Below, piece after piece: positions 27,592 through 37,545 of a stretch of 64,000 bases of DNA. The position numbers and the translations under genes were made by a program. The number at the start of each line of letters is the position of its first letter. Position 1 is the stretch's first letter. The stretch is from Mariprofundus erugo (GTDB taxonomy: Bacteria; Pseudomonadota; Zetaproteobacteria; Mariprofundales; Mariprofundaceae): assembly GCF_005818865.1 (NCBI RefSeq), contig NZ_VBRY01000005.1:172196-236195 (forward strand), written 5' to 3'. The notes below the pieces were generated by a model. That model ran no database searches, was not told the origin of the DNA, and worked only from the letters and a program-made list of their open reading frames with translations.

Positions 27592-28722
27592 GTGAGTATC
27601 AAGAGTTACCAGACCGTAGACAGGCAGCAGTTGGCGAAGGATCTTGATGCCATCCATCGTGAAGCCATGGCGCGGATCAGTGATGAGGATTTTATTCATT
27701 TAAGGAAAATGGAGCGCTGGGGGAGGTTCTGTACGCTGGCCGGTTATGCCACCGCATGGATTGCCCCGAACCCTGTCTCGGCACTGTTGATCAGTCAGGG
27801 CAGCTTTACACGCTGGACTCAGATGACCCATCCACTTGTGCACAAAGGGTATGATAAGGTCGATGGCGTTCCGGGCAAATATACCAGTAAAACATACGCC
27901 GGTGGCTGGCGGCGATTTATCGACTGGCCGGACTGGATTACGCCACAGGCCTGGCATCATGAACATGATGTGTTACATCATTACAACCTGGGCGAGAGGC
28001 GCGATCCCGATCATTTGCAGCACAACACGGCATGGTTGCGGCAATCGGCCATGCCGCTCTTTTTGCGAATCATACTGGTGGCGCTGTTTTCAATGGTCTG
28101 GAAGCTGGTCTATTACGCACCGAGAACACATAAGGAGCTCATGCTCCGGCAGGCGAAAAAAAATGGTGAGCCGGCACCGCGCATGCAACGAGGCAGTGGC
28201 TGGAGTCCGTTGACCCGTCATGGGCGGGCATTATGGCTGCAAAGTATTCTTCCCTATGTCGCATATCGCTTCCTGTTGTTGCCATCACTGTTTTTGCCGT
28301 TAGGCACAACGGCCGCCATCAGTGTGTTGCTGACCTCCCTGATGGCGGAAGTGTTTACCAACATGCATACGTTTTTGGTGATTGTGCCGAATCATGCCGG
28401 TGATGATGTGATGATGTTTGAGGAGCGAGGCCGGGGTAAAGGTGAGTTTTATCTGCGTCAGATTCTGGGCTCGGTGAACTATCCGACCGGTTCTGATATC
28501 AACGACTTCTTTTATGGCTGGTTGAATTATCAGGTGGAACATCATCTCTGGCCTGATCTGACGCTGCGGCAATATCAGTTTGTTCAGCCGAAAGTGGCGG
28601 CGGTGTGCAAAAAGCACGGCATACCGTATTGTCAGCAGTCGGTGTTCAGGCGGTTGCTGAAAGCCGTGGATATTATGGTCGGGCGTACATCGATGTTAAA
28701 ACCGGTGAAAGCGGATCAATAG
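27592..28722 (+). CDS. Fatty acid desaturase family membrane protein
   Basis: A 376-aa integral membrane di-iron enzyme. The histidine boxes are visible: HHEHDVLHHYN (HxxxxH/HxxHH type), a central NMHTFLVIVPNHAGDD region, and the C-terminal VEHHLWPDL. Hydrophobic stretches lie around 50-65 and 205-260. It is expected to desaturate or hydroxylate acyl chains or another lipid. GTG 27592 was chosen because GGGAG precedes it at a good distance; GTG 27586 is two codons upstream. The next gene is a putative oxidoreductase that may act on lipids too. The substrate cannot be told from sequence. Confidence 0.88.
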   Translation: MSIKSYQTVDRQQLAKDLDAIHREAMARISDEDFIHLRKMERWGRFCTLAGYATAWIAPNPVSALLISQGSFTRWTQMTHPLVHKGYDKVDGVPGKYTSKTYAGGWRRFIDWPDWITPQAWHHEHDVLHHYNLGERRDPDHLQHNTAWLRQSAMPLFLRIILVALFSMVWKLVYYAPRTHKELMLRQAKKNGEPAPRMQRGSGWSPLTRHGRALWLQSILPYVAYRFLLLPSLFLPLGTTAAISVLLTSLMAEVFTNMHTFLVIVPNHAGDDVMMFEERGRGKGEFYLRQILGSVNYPTGSDINDFFYGWLNYQVEHHLWPDLTLRQYQFVQPKVAAVCKKHGIPYCQQSVFRRLLKAVDIMVGRTSMLKPVKADQ

Positions 28723-28881
28723 TTCGTCCGGGTTGTGGCTTTGCGAGCTCTATATCAGGCGCATGAAGAGTGCGCCGATGCATCTACTGGATGCAATTGC
28801 TGCCATCGGGTTAGACTGCGGAGGTTGTGCCTCTGCAATGGCCAGGGCCCGGGGCTTTAAAATCAAATACAAGAGAGTGAT

Positions 28882-30198
28882 ATGACTGCACTGAATCCGC
28901 TTCGTGAAATTCCCACCCAAAATATTTTCAGAAAGGGTGATGTGTTTGTCCTGTTTGGTGAGCTGTTCGGGCGCGGCTATGTCAATGGCCTGATCGATGA
29001 AGCGCGCGCTGCAGGCATGACGATTGTCGGAGTGACTGTGGGGCGCCGTGATGAGAAGAACCGGCTGCGCCCCTTGAATGATGAGGAGCTGGCGGCAGCT
29101 GAGGCCAATCTTGGCGGCAAAATTATCAATATCCCGATGATGGCCGGCTTCGATCTGGATGCCCCTGAAGGGGAGCCAACACCTGCAGAGTTGCTTGCCA
29201 GAATGACCATTAAAAGCTGGCCGGATGACAAGCTCGACTGGACACATATCGAGCGCTGTCGTGAGGTTGGTGTCAATCGCTTTAAATCGTCACTGGCACA
29301 GGTGGTTGCAGAACTTGAAACCATGATTCCGGATGGTGCCAATGTCTATTTTGCCCACACGATGGCCGGCGGTATTCCCAAGGTGAAGGTGTTTCTTGCC
29401 ATCGCCAACCGCGTCTATAAAGGCCAGGGCGCTCGCTTTATGTCCTCCCGTACGCTGCTGGAAAGCGATCTGGGTGAATTTATTCTGATGAATTTCGATG
29501 AGGTTTCAGCCAACACATTTGGCTATCTGATTGAGGCCACAGGTGCGCTGCGTAAGCGTCTGGAGCTGAGCGGGGGCAAGGTTTGTTACAGTGCTTACGG
29601 CTATCATGGAACCGAGATTCTGATCAATGATGTCTATACATGGCAGAGCTACAGTAATTATACGCAGGGCTATGCCAAAATGCGGCTGGAAGGAATTGCC
29701 GAGGCGGCCTGGGCTCATGGCATCCGTGCAACCGTATTCAACTGCCCCGAGATTCGCACCAACTCATCCGATATTTTTGTCGGTGTTGAGCTTTCCCTGT
29801 TTCCTCTGCTCAATGCACTGAAAAAGGAGGAGGGCGGAGCATGGGCTGACGCCCAGTGGGAGCAATGTCGTCGTTTGCTGGCAGAAGGGCACTCCCTTGA
29901 AGCGCTGCTGGCTCAGATCGAGGCTTACAATGCGGATAGTGTCATCACCGAATTCCGTAATTATGAAGCGTGGCCGATGGACAATAGTGAGCAGCTTGCG
30001 GATGTCATGATTGGTACCTCCGGAGAAATCACGGCCCTGCATGCCGACCGTAACGCATTGATTACCGATCACCTGAGCAGTCTGGTGCTGGAAGGGACGG
30101 GGCCGTTGATGTTCCATGAGATGTCCGCTCCGTCGGCGCCGGTGTTGTGGTTGAATCACGATGTGATCGCAAGGCAGCTTAACCGCATGCATGGCTAG
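28882..30198 (+). CDS. Conserved protein, possible enoyl-ACP-reductase-like (FabMG-type) enzyme
   Basis: A 438-aa soluble protein beginning MTALNPLREIPTQNIFRKGD. The segment GDVFVLFGELFGRGYVNGLIDEARAAGMTIVGVTVGRRD has the strand-glycine-helix-strand layout of a dinucleotide-binding fold. Later parts contain HTMAGGIPKVKVFLAIANRVYKG and a Tyr-rich YSAYGYHGTEILINDVYTW block. I recall similar proteins annotated as 'enoyl ACP reductase FabMG family', but this is from memory and uncertain. It follows a desaturase gene by 160 bp, which fits a lipid role. The stop codon (TAG at 30196-30198) lies inside the first bases of repeat element B. Confidence 0.6.
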   Translation: MTALNPLREIPTQNIFRKGDVFVLFGELFGRGYVNGLIDEARAAGMTIVGVTVGRRDEKNRLRPLNDEELAAAEANLGGKIINIPMMAGFDLDAPEGEPTPAELLARMTIKSWPDDKLDWTHIERCREVGVNRFKSSLAQVVAELETMIPDGANVYFAHTMAGGIPKVKVFLAIANRVYKGQGARFMSSRTLLESDLGEFILMNFDEVSANTFGYLIEATGALRKRLELSGGKVCYSAYGYHGTEILINDVYTWQSYSNYTQGYAKMRLEGIAEAAWAHGIRATVFNCPEIRTNSSDIFVGVELSLFPLLNALKKEEGGAWADAQWEQCRRLLAEGHSLEALLAQIEAYNADSVITEFRNYEAWPMDNSEQLADVMIGTSGEITALHADRNALITDHLSSLVLEGTGPLMFHEMSAPSAPVLWLNHDVIARQLNRMHG

Positions 30199-30489
30199 GG
30201 AAGCACTGATTCATTCAGTGCTTCCGAGCGAGCCTTGGACGGACGCCACAATGCGGCAGGATAGCCGGATTGGACGGCTTTGCCGCCGCCGGGTGAGCTG
30301 CAGGATGCAGCGAATCAAATCAGAGACGTAAGTGTTTGATTTGTAAGTAAAGGCAAAAGACCCGGGTATTATGCCCTCGTCCTGCGGGCGGCCGTTGGCC
30401 GCGTCCAATCGGCTTCCTGCCTCTTTGTCACGCTGTTGCCTTTACGGACTGAAGTTTGCCAGGATGCCAATGAATCAGTCTCTCCCAGG
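30195..30489 (+). repeat. Dispersed structured repeat, copy B
   Basis: A 295-bp copy in the same orientation as copy A. Its left hairpin is GGAAGCACTGA/TCAGTGCTTCC, where A has GGAAGCGC/GCGCTTCC: both arms changed together so that pairing is kept. The terminal repeats are more worn than in A (CTAGGGAAGC at the left, TCTCCCAGG at the right). The stop codon of the upstream gene lies within its first bases. Confidence 0.85.
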
Positions 30490-30508
30490 GCAACCGCACC
30501 GATGAATT

Positions 30509-30552
30509 GGCTGTGCCTGCGCTGAGTCTGTAGCGCAGGCACAGCCGCTTTT
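30509..30552 (+). terminator. Strong Rho-independent terminator before mutL
   Basis: A perfect 15-bp stem GGCTGTGCCTGCGCT/AGCGCAGGCACAGCC with an 8-base loop is followed by GCTTTTGTT. It lies 300 bp after the previous gene's stop, beyond repeat element B, so transcripts would include the repeat before ending here. Confidence 0.8.
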
Positions 30553-30663
30553 GTTCCATCTGCACGCATGAAGCTGTGCAGGTGGACTCGCGCGGCGGAT
30601 ATGCTCAGGTTTCGTCCATTCTGAATTCGGAGCGTGTCGTGCCCCAGTATCGATCCAGTTACC

Positions 30664-32496
30664 ATGTCTGATCACCTGATTCATATTCTTTCCCCTCAAG
30701 TTGCCAACCAGATTGCTGCCGGTGAAGTGGTGGAACGTCCCGCCTCGGCGGTGAAAGAGCTGGTTGAAAACAGCATCGATGCCGGTGCTGCCGCTGTGAC
30801 TGTGCGTGTCGAAGGGGCTGGCAAGCGCCGTATCGAGGTGGACGACGACGGTTTTGGTATGGGGGCTGCGGATGCAGCGCTGGCTTTGCAGCGTCATGCG
30901 ACCAGTAAAATCGAGAGCTCGGAGGATTTGCACCGGATCGCCAGTCACGGGTTTCGCGGTGAAGCGCTGCCTTCGATCGCATCTGTCTCCCGATTTCGTA
31001 TGCAGACCGCACTTGCCGGCGCAAGTGAGGGGATCGAAGTTCGTGTGGATGGTGGCGGTGAGACGGTTGTACGACCTGCCGCCCCCCGTCGCGGTACCCG
31101 CATCGAGGTGCTTGACCTGTTTCTGAATACGCCGGCGCGCCTGAACTTTATGCGTAGCGATAAGACAGAAGAGGCGGCCATTATCGACGTGTTCCGTGCG
31201 CTGGCGCTGGCCAATCCGCCGGTGGCGATGAGGCTTGAGGTGGACGGACGTACACGGCTCGAATATCCCGTTCAGGCGGAGCGGGCGCGTGTGCTGGCGA
31301 TCATGGGTGATCAGTTTGCCGATAACTGCATTGAGCAGGTGATTGAGCATGATGGCATGCGGATTTCTGCCTGGCTGGGCTTACCGACGTTTCATCACCG
31401 GGATTCAAACCGGATGATGTTCCTGGTCAACGGGCGGGTGATCCGTGACAAGCAGCTGATTGCAGCGCTTCGTGCCGGCTACCGGGATGTGATATTCCAT
31501 GACCGTTATCCGGTTGCGGTGATTCGTATCGAGATCGATCCTGCAGATGTCGATATTAACGTGCATCCGGCCAAGCGTGAGGTGAAGTTTAAATCCCCTC
31601 AGTCGGTCAGTGCCGGTATTGTTGCCTGTGTTCGGGCCGGCATTGAGCGAATGGGGCAGGTGGTTGCCTCAACGACGACCGATCAGGCGCTGTATACATT
31701 GCAGCGCTCTGCCGGAACCTCCTCACCGCCATCGGTACGTGAGCCCCTCTCATCCATGCCGCGATTCAGTTCCGGTGCATTTCAGTCTGGCGGCGGTCAG
31801 CGCTCGCTGCCCCCGGCCATGAATCGTATGCTGTTTTCTGCGCCTGCATCGATGCGTGGCGGGGAGCCGGTTACTGTGGCCGCCGATGCCTCTTCCCCGC
31901 TTGATCTTGGACGGCCGCTGGCGCAGGTGCACCGCTGCTATATTCTGGCGCAAACCGATAGTGGCGTGGTCCTGGTGGATCAGCATGCTGCGCATGAACG
32001 CATGACCTATGAACGGCTGAAGGCCCAGCTGGCTGGCGGAAGTATTGCCACCCAGATGCTGCTGACGCCTGAGTCGCTGACACTCTCCGGTGAGGCGGCA
32101 GCGTGGCTGGCCGATCACAGCGATGAACTGCATCGCTTCGGTGTTGAACTTGAGGTGGCAGGTCATGAAGTTTTTCTGATCCGTTCAGTGCCGGCTATGC
32201 TGGTGGGAGAGCCTCTGCTTGAACTGGTGGCTGAGCTGGTGGACAGCTGTCGCCTGCTCGGGGCGGATGCCGAGGCCGGCAGCAGTGGCGGCGCCAGAAT
32301 ACTGGAGCGCTGGCTGGGTAATCGTGCCTGCAAGGGCTCCATCAAGTCCGGGCGTCTTCTGTCCCACGATGAGCAGGAGTTGTTGTTGCGCGAAATGGAG
32401 CGGACCCCGAATATTGCCCAGTGTAATCACGGGCGTCCCACCTATGTAAGGCTTTCGCTTGCTGAGCTTGACCGGCTGTTTGGCCGACAGGAGTAA
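30664..32496 (+). CDS. mutL: DNA mismatch repair protein MutL (endonuclease type)
   Basis: MutL links mismatch recognition by MutS to strand excision. The 610-aa protein has the GHKL ATPase motifs (KELVENSIDAGA, DDDGFGMGAAD, HATSKIESSEDL, FRGEALPSIASVS). In the C-terminal domain it carries DQHAAHERMTYE at about residues 439-450, the DQHAx2Ex4E endonuclease motif, along with ACKGSIKSG and CNHGRPT. E. coli MutL lacks this motif, so nicking here is probably intrinsic and independent of MutH. ATG 30664 fits the family start; an upstream ATG at 30634 is in frame. It heads a run mutL-antiporter-miaA with very short or overlapping junctions. Confidence 0.97.
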   Translation: MSDHLIHILSPQVANQIAAGEVVERPASAVKELVENSIDAGAAAVTVRVEGAGKRRIEVDDDGFGMGAADAALALQRHATSKIESSEDLHRIASHGFRGEALPSIASVSRFRMQTALAGASEGIEVRVDGGGETVVRPAAPRRGTRIEVLDLFLNTPARLNFMRSDKTEEAAIIDVFRALALANPPVAMRLEVDGRTRLEYPVQAERARVLAIMGDQFADNCIEQVIEHDGMRISAWLGLPTFHHRDSNRMMFLVNGRVIRDKQLIAALRAGYRDVIFHDRYPVAVIRIEIDPADVDINVHPAKREVKFKSPQSVSAGIVACVRAGIERMGQVVASTTTDQALYTLQRSAGTSSPPSVREPLSSMPRFSSGAFQSGGGQRSLPPAMNRMLFSAPASMRGGEPVTVAADASSPLDLGRPLAQVHRCYILAQTDSGVVLVDQHAAHERMTYERLKAQLAGGSIATQMLLTPESLTLSGEAAAWLADHSDELHRFGVELEVAGHEVFLIRSVPAMLVGEPLLELVAELVDSCRLLGADAEAGSSGGARILERWLGNRACKGSIKSGRLLSHDEQELLLREMERTPNIAQCNHGRPTYVRLSLAELDRLFGRQE

Positions 32497-32501
32497 GTTG
32501 G

Positions 32502-33737
32502 ATGGATATTAACTACGTTCTGCTGGCGCTGGTGGCAGTGATTGGTTGTGCCATGCTGTTCGCTTTTGTATTACGCTCCATGCGTATTCCCGCTGCAATT
32601 GCCTATATTATCACCGGCGTGATTGTCGGGCCGTCCGGCCTGGGGATGGTGAATGATCGTGAGTTGATGACCCACATGGGCGATCTCGGGGTGATCATGC
32701 TGCTGTTTTTTATCGGCATGGAAGTGTCATTACCGCGTCTGATTGATGGCTGGCGAATCGCATTGGTTGGTACGCTGGCGCAGATTCTTTTAAGTGTCGC
32801 AGTATGTATTGGCGGTGCCTGGTTGTTTGGCTCGACCTGGAAGGAGGGGCTTCTTTTCGGTTTTCTGATCAGCATGAGTTCAACTGCCGTGGTGCTGACG
32901 TTGCTTAAGGATGCCGACGAGCTTGATCTTCCCTTTGGTCAGAATGCGCTTGGTATCCTGCTGGTTCAGGATATGGCCATTGTTCCGATGATGATCGTGC
33001 TCGGGGTCGTGGGTGGTGAGGGCGATGTTGAGCCGCTGACCATTGCCATGCAGGTGGTCGGGGGGACATTGCTTCTGGCGCTGGCTGTCTGGTTGATGCG
33101 GCGACCTGGCTGGCGCTTTCCCGGCGTACTGAAACAGTCGCTGGACAGCAAGATTATGCTGGGATTGCTGCTCTGTTTTTCGGCAGCAGCGTTGACCGCT
33201 GAAATCGGTTTATCAGCCCCGTTCGGAGCATTTCTGGCAGGTATGATTCTGCATGCATCGGATCAGTCGGAGTGGGTGGAAGAGCATTTGCGATCGCTTT
33301 ACGTCGTGTTTGTGGCCATATTTTTCATGTCGGTCGGGATGCTGGTCAGCCTCGACTTCGTTTCTCAACATCTGTTGATGCTGATGGCAATGACGCTGCT
33401 GGTGTTTATCGTCAACTCCGGTATCAATGCCGTTATCTTGCGTATACTCGGAGAAACATGGGCGATGGCATTGCTGACAGGCGGGTTACTGAGTCAGATT
33501 GGTGAGTTTTCCTTTCTGCTGGCGTCAATGGGGCTCGGCTTCGGACTGTTGAGCGAGGACGGGCATCAGATGGCAATGGCCGTGATTGCACTGAGTCTGA
33601 TGTTCAGCCCATTGTGGATGCTGGCAGTTCGGCTTATGCTGCATGAGGAGACACAGGTGATGGAGAATCCGGGCCAGGAGGCCTCGATGCGCGAGCGGGC
33701 ACATCAGACATTGCTGGAGAAGGAGCACAGGCAGTGA
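32502..33737 (+). CDS. Kef-type cation/proton antiporter (CPA2 family)
   Basis: A 411-aa membrane protein with about 12-13 hydrophobic segments. Family marks are AYIITGVIVGPSGLGM, LLFFIGMEVSLPRL, SMSSTAVVLTLLKDADEL and GILLVQDMAIVPMM. It ends after the transport domain with a short charged tail; there is no TrkA-N nucleotide-binding domain, unlike full KefB/KefC. It starts 5 bp after mutL and overlaps miaA by 4 bases (GTGA). It is expected to exchange K+ or Na+ for H+ in the inner membrane, but the ion is not evident. Confidence 0.9.
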   Translation: MDINYVLLALVAVIGCAMLFAFVLRSMRIPAAIAYIITGVIVGPSGLGMVNDRELMTHMGDLGVIMLLFFIGMEVSLPRLIDGWRIALVGTLAQILLSVAVCIGGAWLFGSTWKEGLLFGFLISMSSTAVVLTLLKDADELDLPFGQNALGILLVQDMAIVPMMIVLGVVGGEGDVEPLTIAMQVVGGTLLLALAVWLMRRPGWRFPGVLKQSLDSKIMLGLLLCFSAAALTAEIGLSAPFGAFLAGMILHASDQSEWVEEHLRSLYVVFVAIFFMSVGMLVSLDFVSQHLLMLMAMTLLVFIVNSGINAVILRILGETWAMALLTGGLLSQIGEFSFLLASMGLGFGLLSEDGHQMAMAVIALSLMFSPLWMLAVRLMLHEETQVMENPGQEASMRERAHQTLLEKEHRQ

Positions 33738-34651
33738 GTGGTTTGCATGCAGTTGCCCTGATGGGAGCAACCGGCACAGGGAAGTCAGCGCTGGCGATGA
33801 CGCTGGCCAGGCAAAGCGGCTGTATGATCATCGCATGTGATTCGATGCAGCTCTATTGTGGTCTGGATGTTGGTACGGCGAAGCCCACGCAGGCAGAGCT
33901 GGCTGAGGTGCGTCATGCCATGGTGGATTGCTGCCGGCTGCCAGATCTATATTCGGCAGCGCGCTGGGCGGCTGAAGCGACTGAGTGTATTCGTCAGGCC
34001 AATAGCGAAGGAATCACGCCTTTGATTGTGGGTGGGACCGGTCTCTATTTGCGCGCACTGCTTGAAGGTTTTGCAGATATTCCGCAGGAGAACCCGGTGG
34101 TACGCAGTCGCTTTGAAGCGCTGCTTGTCGAGGCCGGTGTCGAGGTTCTTTATCAGTTGTTACAGCACAAGGACCCGGATATGGCGGCCATTCTCAGTCC
34201 GCATGATACCCAGCGCATTATGCGGGCATTATGTGTGAACGAGAGCACCGGTATTCCATTAAGTGTATGGCAACAGCGTCCGGCCACGGCAGTGCCCATT
34301 GCGTGCCCGGTCTTTGTGCTGGATATGCCACGCGATCCATTGCGCCGGCGTATCAGTGAGCGGTTCCGTAGTATGATGGAGAACGGCTGGCTTGATGAGA
34401 CGCGCTGGCTTGCGTCACAGACATTGCCCGAAACCCATCCGGCCATGCGTGCCGTCGGATATCGGCAGTTGCTTGATTACCTGAACGGACATCTGACGCT
34501 GGAGGAGGCCGTGCAAAAGGGGATCACGGCAACCCATCGCTATGCCAAGCGACAGGTGACCTGGTTTGCCCATCAGACGCCTGGTGCAATTCACGGGGAT
34601 GCCGCCGCTCTTGCGCCGCAGTTGCTGGCGCAATTCACCCGTTGCGAGTGA
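33734..34651 (+). CDS. miaA: tRNA dimethylallyltransferase MiaA
   Basis: MiaA adds a dimethylallyl group to A37 of tRNAs that read codons starting with U. The 305-aa protein has the P-loop GATGTGKSAL, the DSMQLY and DVGTAKPT blocks, GGTGLYLRALL, and RYAKRQVTWF near the C-terminus. GTG 33734 overlaps the antiporter stop and is preceded by AAGGAG. In many proteobacteria hfq sits between miaA and hflX; here only 111 bp separate them and no hfq is present. Confidence 0.96.
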   Translation: MSGLHAVALMGATGTGKSALAMTLARQSGCMIIACDSMQLYCGLDVGTAKPTQAELAEVRHAMVDCCRLPDLYSAARWAAEATECIRQANSEGITPLIVGGTGLYLRALLEGFADIPQENPVVRSRFEALLVEAGVEVLYQLLQHKDPDMAAILSPHDTQRIMRALCVNESTGIPLSVWQQRPATAVPIACPVFVLDMPRDPLRRRISERFRSMMENGWLDETRWLASQTLPETHPAMRAVGYRQLLDYLNGHLTLEEAVQKGITATHRYAKRQVTWFAHQTPGAIHGDAAALAPQLLAQFTRCE

Positions 34652-34762
34652 TTGCCGCGCCGGGTGCATATTTCGAAGTTTTAATTTTCTGTAGCAAAAA
34701 GACAGGGTGATGACATTGCAATGTGACTCTGTACGAATGATGAACAGGGAGAGGGCTGCCAG

Positions 34763-36076
34763 ATGAGCAGTACATGGGAAACAGGCGAGGGGCCGGATCT
34801 GGTGATCACGGTTCATCCGGAGCTGGCGAACCGCAGGCTTGGCGAACAAACATGGAAAGCACGTGCCGAAGAGTTCGACCGGCTGGTTGATGCCGCCGCG
34901 TGCGTGATCGTTTTGTCACGGCGATTTCCGGTTCGCAAGGCCGTGGCCGGAATGTTGCTCGGCGAAGGGCAGGTCGAGGAGATTGCCAGACAGGTGGAGA
35001 TCCACGAGGCCGCCGTCGTGTTTGTGGATCATCCGCTGACACCGGTGCAGCAGCGAAACCTGGAAAAGGCATGGAATGCCAAGGTTGTCGACCGGACCGG
35101 TTTGATTCTGGAGATATTTGCTGCCCGGGCGCGAACACGAGAAGGCGTGCTGCAGGTGGAGCTTGCCAGTTTGAACTATCAGCTGGGGCGGCTTGTACGC
35201 AGCTGGACCCATCTTGAGCGTCAGCGTGGTGGCTTCGGTTTTATGGGCGGGCCGGGTGAGCGCCAGATTGAGCTGGACCGGCGCATGATCAAGGTGCGCA
35301 TCAGTGCCCTTGAGCGGGATCTTGAAAAGGTGCGGCGCATGCGGTCGACCCAGCGCTCGGGTCGAAAACGCAAGGATATTCCAACGGTTGCATTGGTCGG
35401 ATATACCAATGCCGGCAAATCAACCCTGTTTAACCGGTTGACGGAGTCGGGGGTCTATGTGGCTGATCAGCTCTTTGCGACGCTGGACCCGACGTTGCGG
35501 CTGCTTGAATTGCCGGGGGGGCTCAGGTTGATGCTTTCCGATACCGTGGGATTTGTGCAGGAGCTGCCGCATGAGCTGGTCGATGCCTTCCGGGCGACCC
35601 TTGAAGAGGTGATAGAGGCGGATCTGATTCTGCATGTGCGTGATGCTTCCGATCCGATGCAGTCAGAGCAGGCAAATGTGGTGCATGATACACTGCATCA
35701 ACTGGGGGTGGTGGGGGATGATGCGCCACCCGTGATCGAGCTGCTGAATAAAAAAGATCGCGTGGAGGGGCTTGTCTCTTTCCATGGTGAGACACTGATC
35801 TCCTCGCGACTGGCGATATCGGCACTCAGTGGTGAAGGGATCGACGAGCTCAAGACGCTGCTGTGCCAGTGGCTGGGTCAGGAGATGAATGTTTTGCACC
35901 TGCGTCTTGATGTCAGTGACGGGCGCTCGCTGGCCTATTGCCATGAGCATGGTGTGATTCTTTCCACGCATACGGAAGATGAGGTGCTGTGTCTGAGCGT
36001 CCGCATGGGGCCTGCTGATGCCGCCCGCTTTGACTGTGATGGTGACGTCCATTTTCTGAAACAGAGGCAGCATTAA
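34763..36076 (+). CDS. hflX: Ribosome-associated GTPase HflX
   Basis: HflX splits stalled ribosomes. The 437-aa protein has the N-terminal HflX domain (about 10-150), a coiled linker with GGFGFMGGPGERQIELDRR, and a GTPase domain with GYTNAGKSTLFNRL (G1), LDPT (G2), DTVGF (G3) and LNKKD (G4). The C-terminal domain is short. It follows miaA by 111 bp, with GGGAGAGGG just upstream of ATG 34763. All GTPase motifs are present. Confidence 0.96.
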   Translation: MSSTWETGEGPDLVITVHPELANRRLGEQTWKARAEEFDRLVDAAACVIVLSRRFPVRKAVAGMLLGEGQVEEIARQVEIHEAAVVFVDHPLTPVQQRNLEKAWNAKVVDRTGLILEIFAARARTREGVLQVELASLNYQLGRLVRSWTHLERQRGGFGFMGGPGERQIELDRRMIKVRISALERDLEKVRRMRSTQRSGRKRKDIPTVALVGYTNAGKSTLFNRLTESGVYVADQLFATLDPTLRLLELPGGLRLMLSDTVGFVQELPHELVDAFRATLEEVIEADLILHVRDASDPMQSEQANVVHDTLHQLGVVGDDAPPVIELLNKKDRVEGLVSFHGETLISSRLAISALSGEGIDELKTLLCQWLGQEMNVLHLRLDVSDGRSLAYCHEHGVILSTHTEDEVLCLSVRMGPADAARFDCDGDVHFLKQRQH

Positions 36077-36273
36077 GCCATCACGATTGGCTTGTCGGAG
36101 TGGATGCCTGGCTGCTTTTGACACGCTCATTCCCGGTGACGGAAGTCAGGGATGACGTGGCCATCCTCTTTCGACATAATGCGCGCTCTAATGTCCGGCA
36201 ATGGCCGGCGTAGCATGATGCGGGAAGTGCAATTAAAATCCTGCCCGCCTCTTTATCTAATTCAGGAGCATCC

Positions 36274-37533
36274 ATGTCTGACCGCAGTCAATTTTTTAAT
36301 GCGCCCCTAAGCGATACGGCAGTTGCAGAGGCCATCAATGACGAACTTGGTCGTCAACAGCACACACTGGAGTTGATCGCCAGTGAGAATATTGTGTCCC
36401 GGGCGGTGATGCAGGCTCAGGGATCAGTGATGACCAACAAGTACGCAGAGGGTTATCCGGGGCGTCGTTATTACGGTGGTTGCGAGCATGTGGACAAGGT
36501 GGAGCGTCTTGCCCAGCAGCGCGCCTGTGAGCTGTTCGGCGTCAAGCACGCCAACGTGCAGCCACACTCCGGTTCCCAGGCTAATATGGCCGTCTTTATG
36601 GCGACACTGAAGCCGGGTGATACCATTATGGGTATGGACCTTGCGCACGGCGGTCATTTGACGCACGGATCGCCGGTCAACTTCTCCGGCCGTCTGTATG
36701 AGGTTGTGGCTTACGGTGTCCGTAAGGATAACGAGCTGATCGATTACGATGTGATGCAGAAGCTGGCTGAAATTCAGCGTCCGAAACTGATTATCGGTGG
36801 CGCCTCCGCTTATGAGCGTCCGATCGATTTTGCCCGTATGCGTAAAATTGCCGACTCGATCGGTGCATTGCTGATGGTGGATATGGCTCACTATGCCGGC
36901 CTGATTGCTGCCGGTGCCTATCCGAGTCCGGTTGGGCATGCGCATGTCATTACCACAACCACCCACAAGACCCTGCGCGGTCCGCGTGGTGGTATGATTT
37001 TGACCGATGACGATGATCTGGCCAAGAAGATCAACTCACGCATCTTCCCGGGTATTCAGGGTGGTCCGCTGATGCATGTGATTGCCGCCAAGGCTGTGGC
37101 CTTTGGCGAGGCTCTGGGTGATCAGTTCAAGACTGACCAGAAACAGGTCGTAAAAAATGCCCGGACTCTGGCTGCTACCCTGACCGCGGGCGGGCTTCGT
37201 GTTGTTTCCGGTGGTACAGATTGCCATATGTTCCGTCTGGACGTACGTCCGCAGGGCATTACCGGCAAGCAGGCCGAAGAGGCGCTGGAAGCTGCGGGCA
37301 TCACCGTTAACAAGAACACGATTCCGTTTGATCCGGCTTCACCTTTTGTCACCAGCGGTATCCGTATCGGTGCTTCCGTGATCACCTCTCGCGGCATGAA
37401 AGAGGCAGAGGCTGCGCAGATTGGTGGATTGATTCTGAAAGTGCTGCAGGCACCGGAAGATGCTGCTGTGCATCAGGCGGTTGCCGCCGAGGTTCGTGAG
37501 CTGACTGACAAATTCCCGATTTACAACGATTAA
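36274..37533 (+). CDS. glyA: Serine hydroxymethyltransferase
   Basis: GlyA interconverts serine and glycine and supplies one-carbon units using PLP and tetrahydrofolate. The 419-aa protein has [37 protein letters not shown], and the PLP lysine at about residue 232 in [16 protein letters not shown]. It follows a 197-bp intergenic region in which I see no convincing riboswitch. Its stop is 12 bp before nrdR, an order found in many bacteria. Confidence 0.98.
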   Translation: MSDRSQFFNAPLSDTAVAEAINDELGRQQHTLELIASENIVSRAVMQAQGSVMTNKYAEGYPGRRYYGGCEHVDKVERLAQQRACELFGVKHANVQPHSGSQANMAVFMATLKPGDTIMGMDLAHGGHLTHGSPVNFSGRLYEVVAYGVRKDNELIDYDVMQKLAEIQRPKLIIGGASAYERPIDFARMRKIADSIGALLMVDMAHYAGLIAAGAYPSPVGHAHVITTTTHKTLRGPRGGMILTDDDDLAKKINSRIFPGIQGGPLMHVIAAKAVAFGEALGDQFKTDQKQVVKNARTLAATLTAGGLRVVSGGTDCHMFRLDVRPQGITGKQAEEALEAAGITVNKNTIPFDPASPFVTSGIRIGASVITSRGMKEAEAAQIGGLILKVLQAPEDAAVHQAVAAEVRELTDKFPIYND

Positions 37534-37545
37534 TTCGGGACTTTT

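Noticed and set aside
36077..36273. Possible glycine riboswitch upstream of glyA
   Set aside because: I could not find the paired conserved cores; only a small CCGGC-type hairpin is visible.
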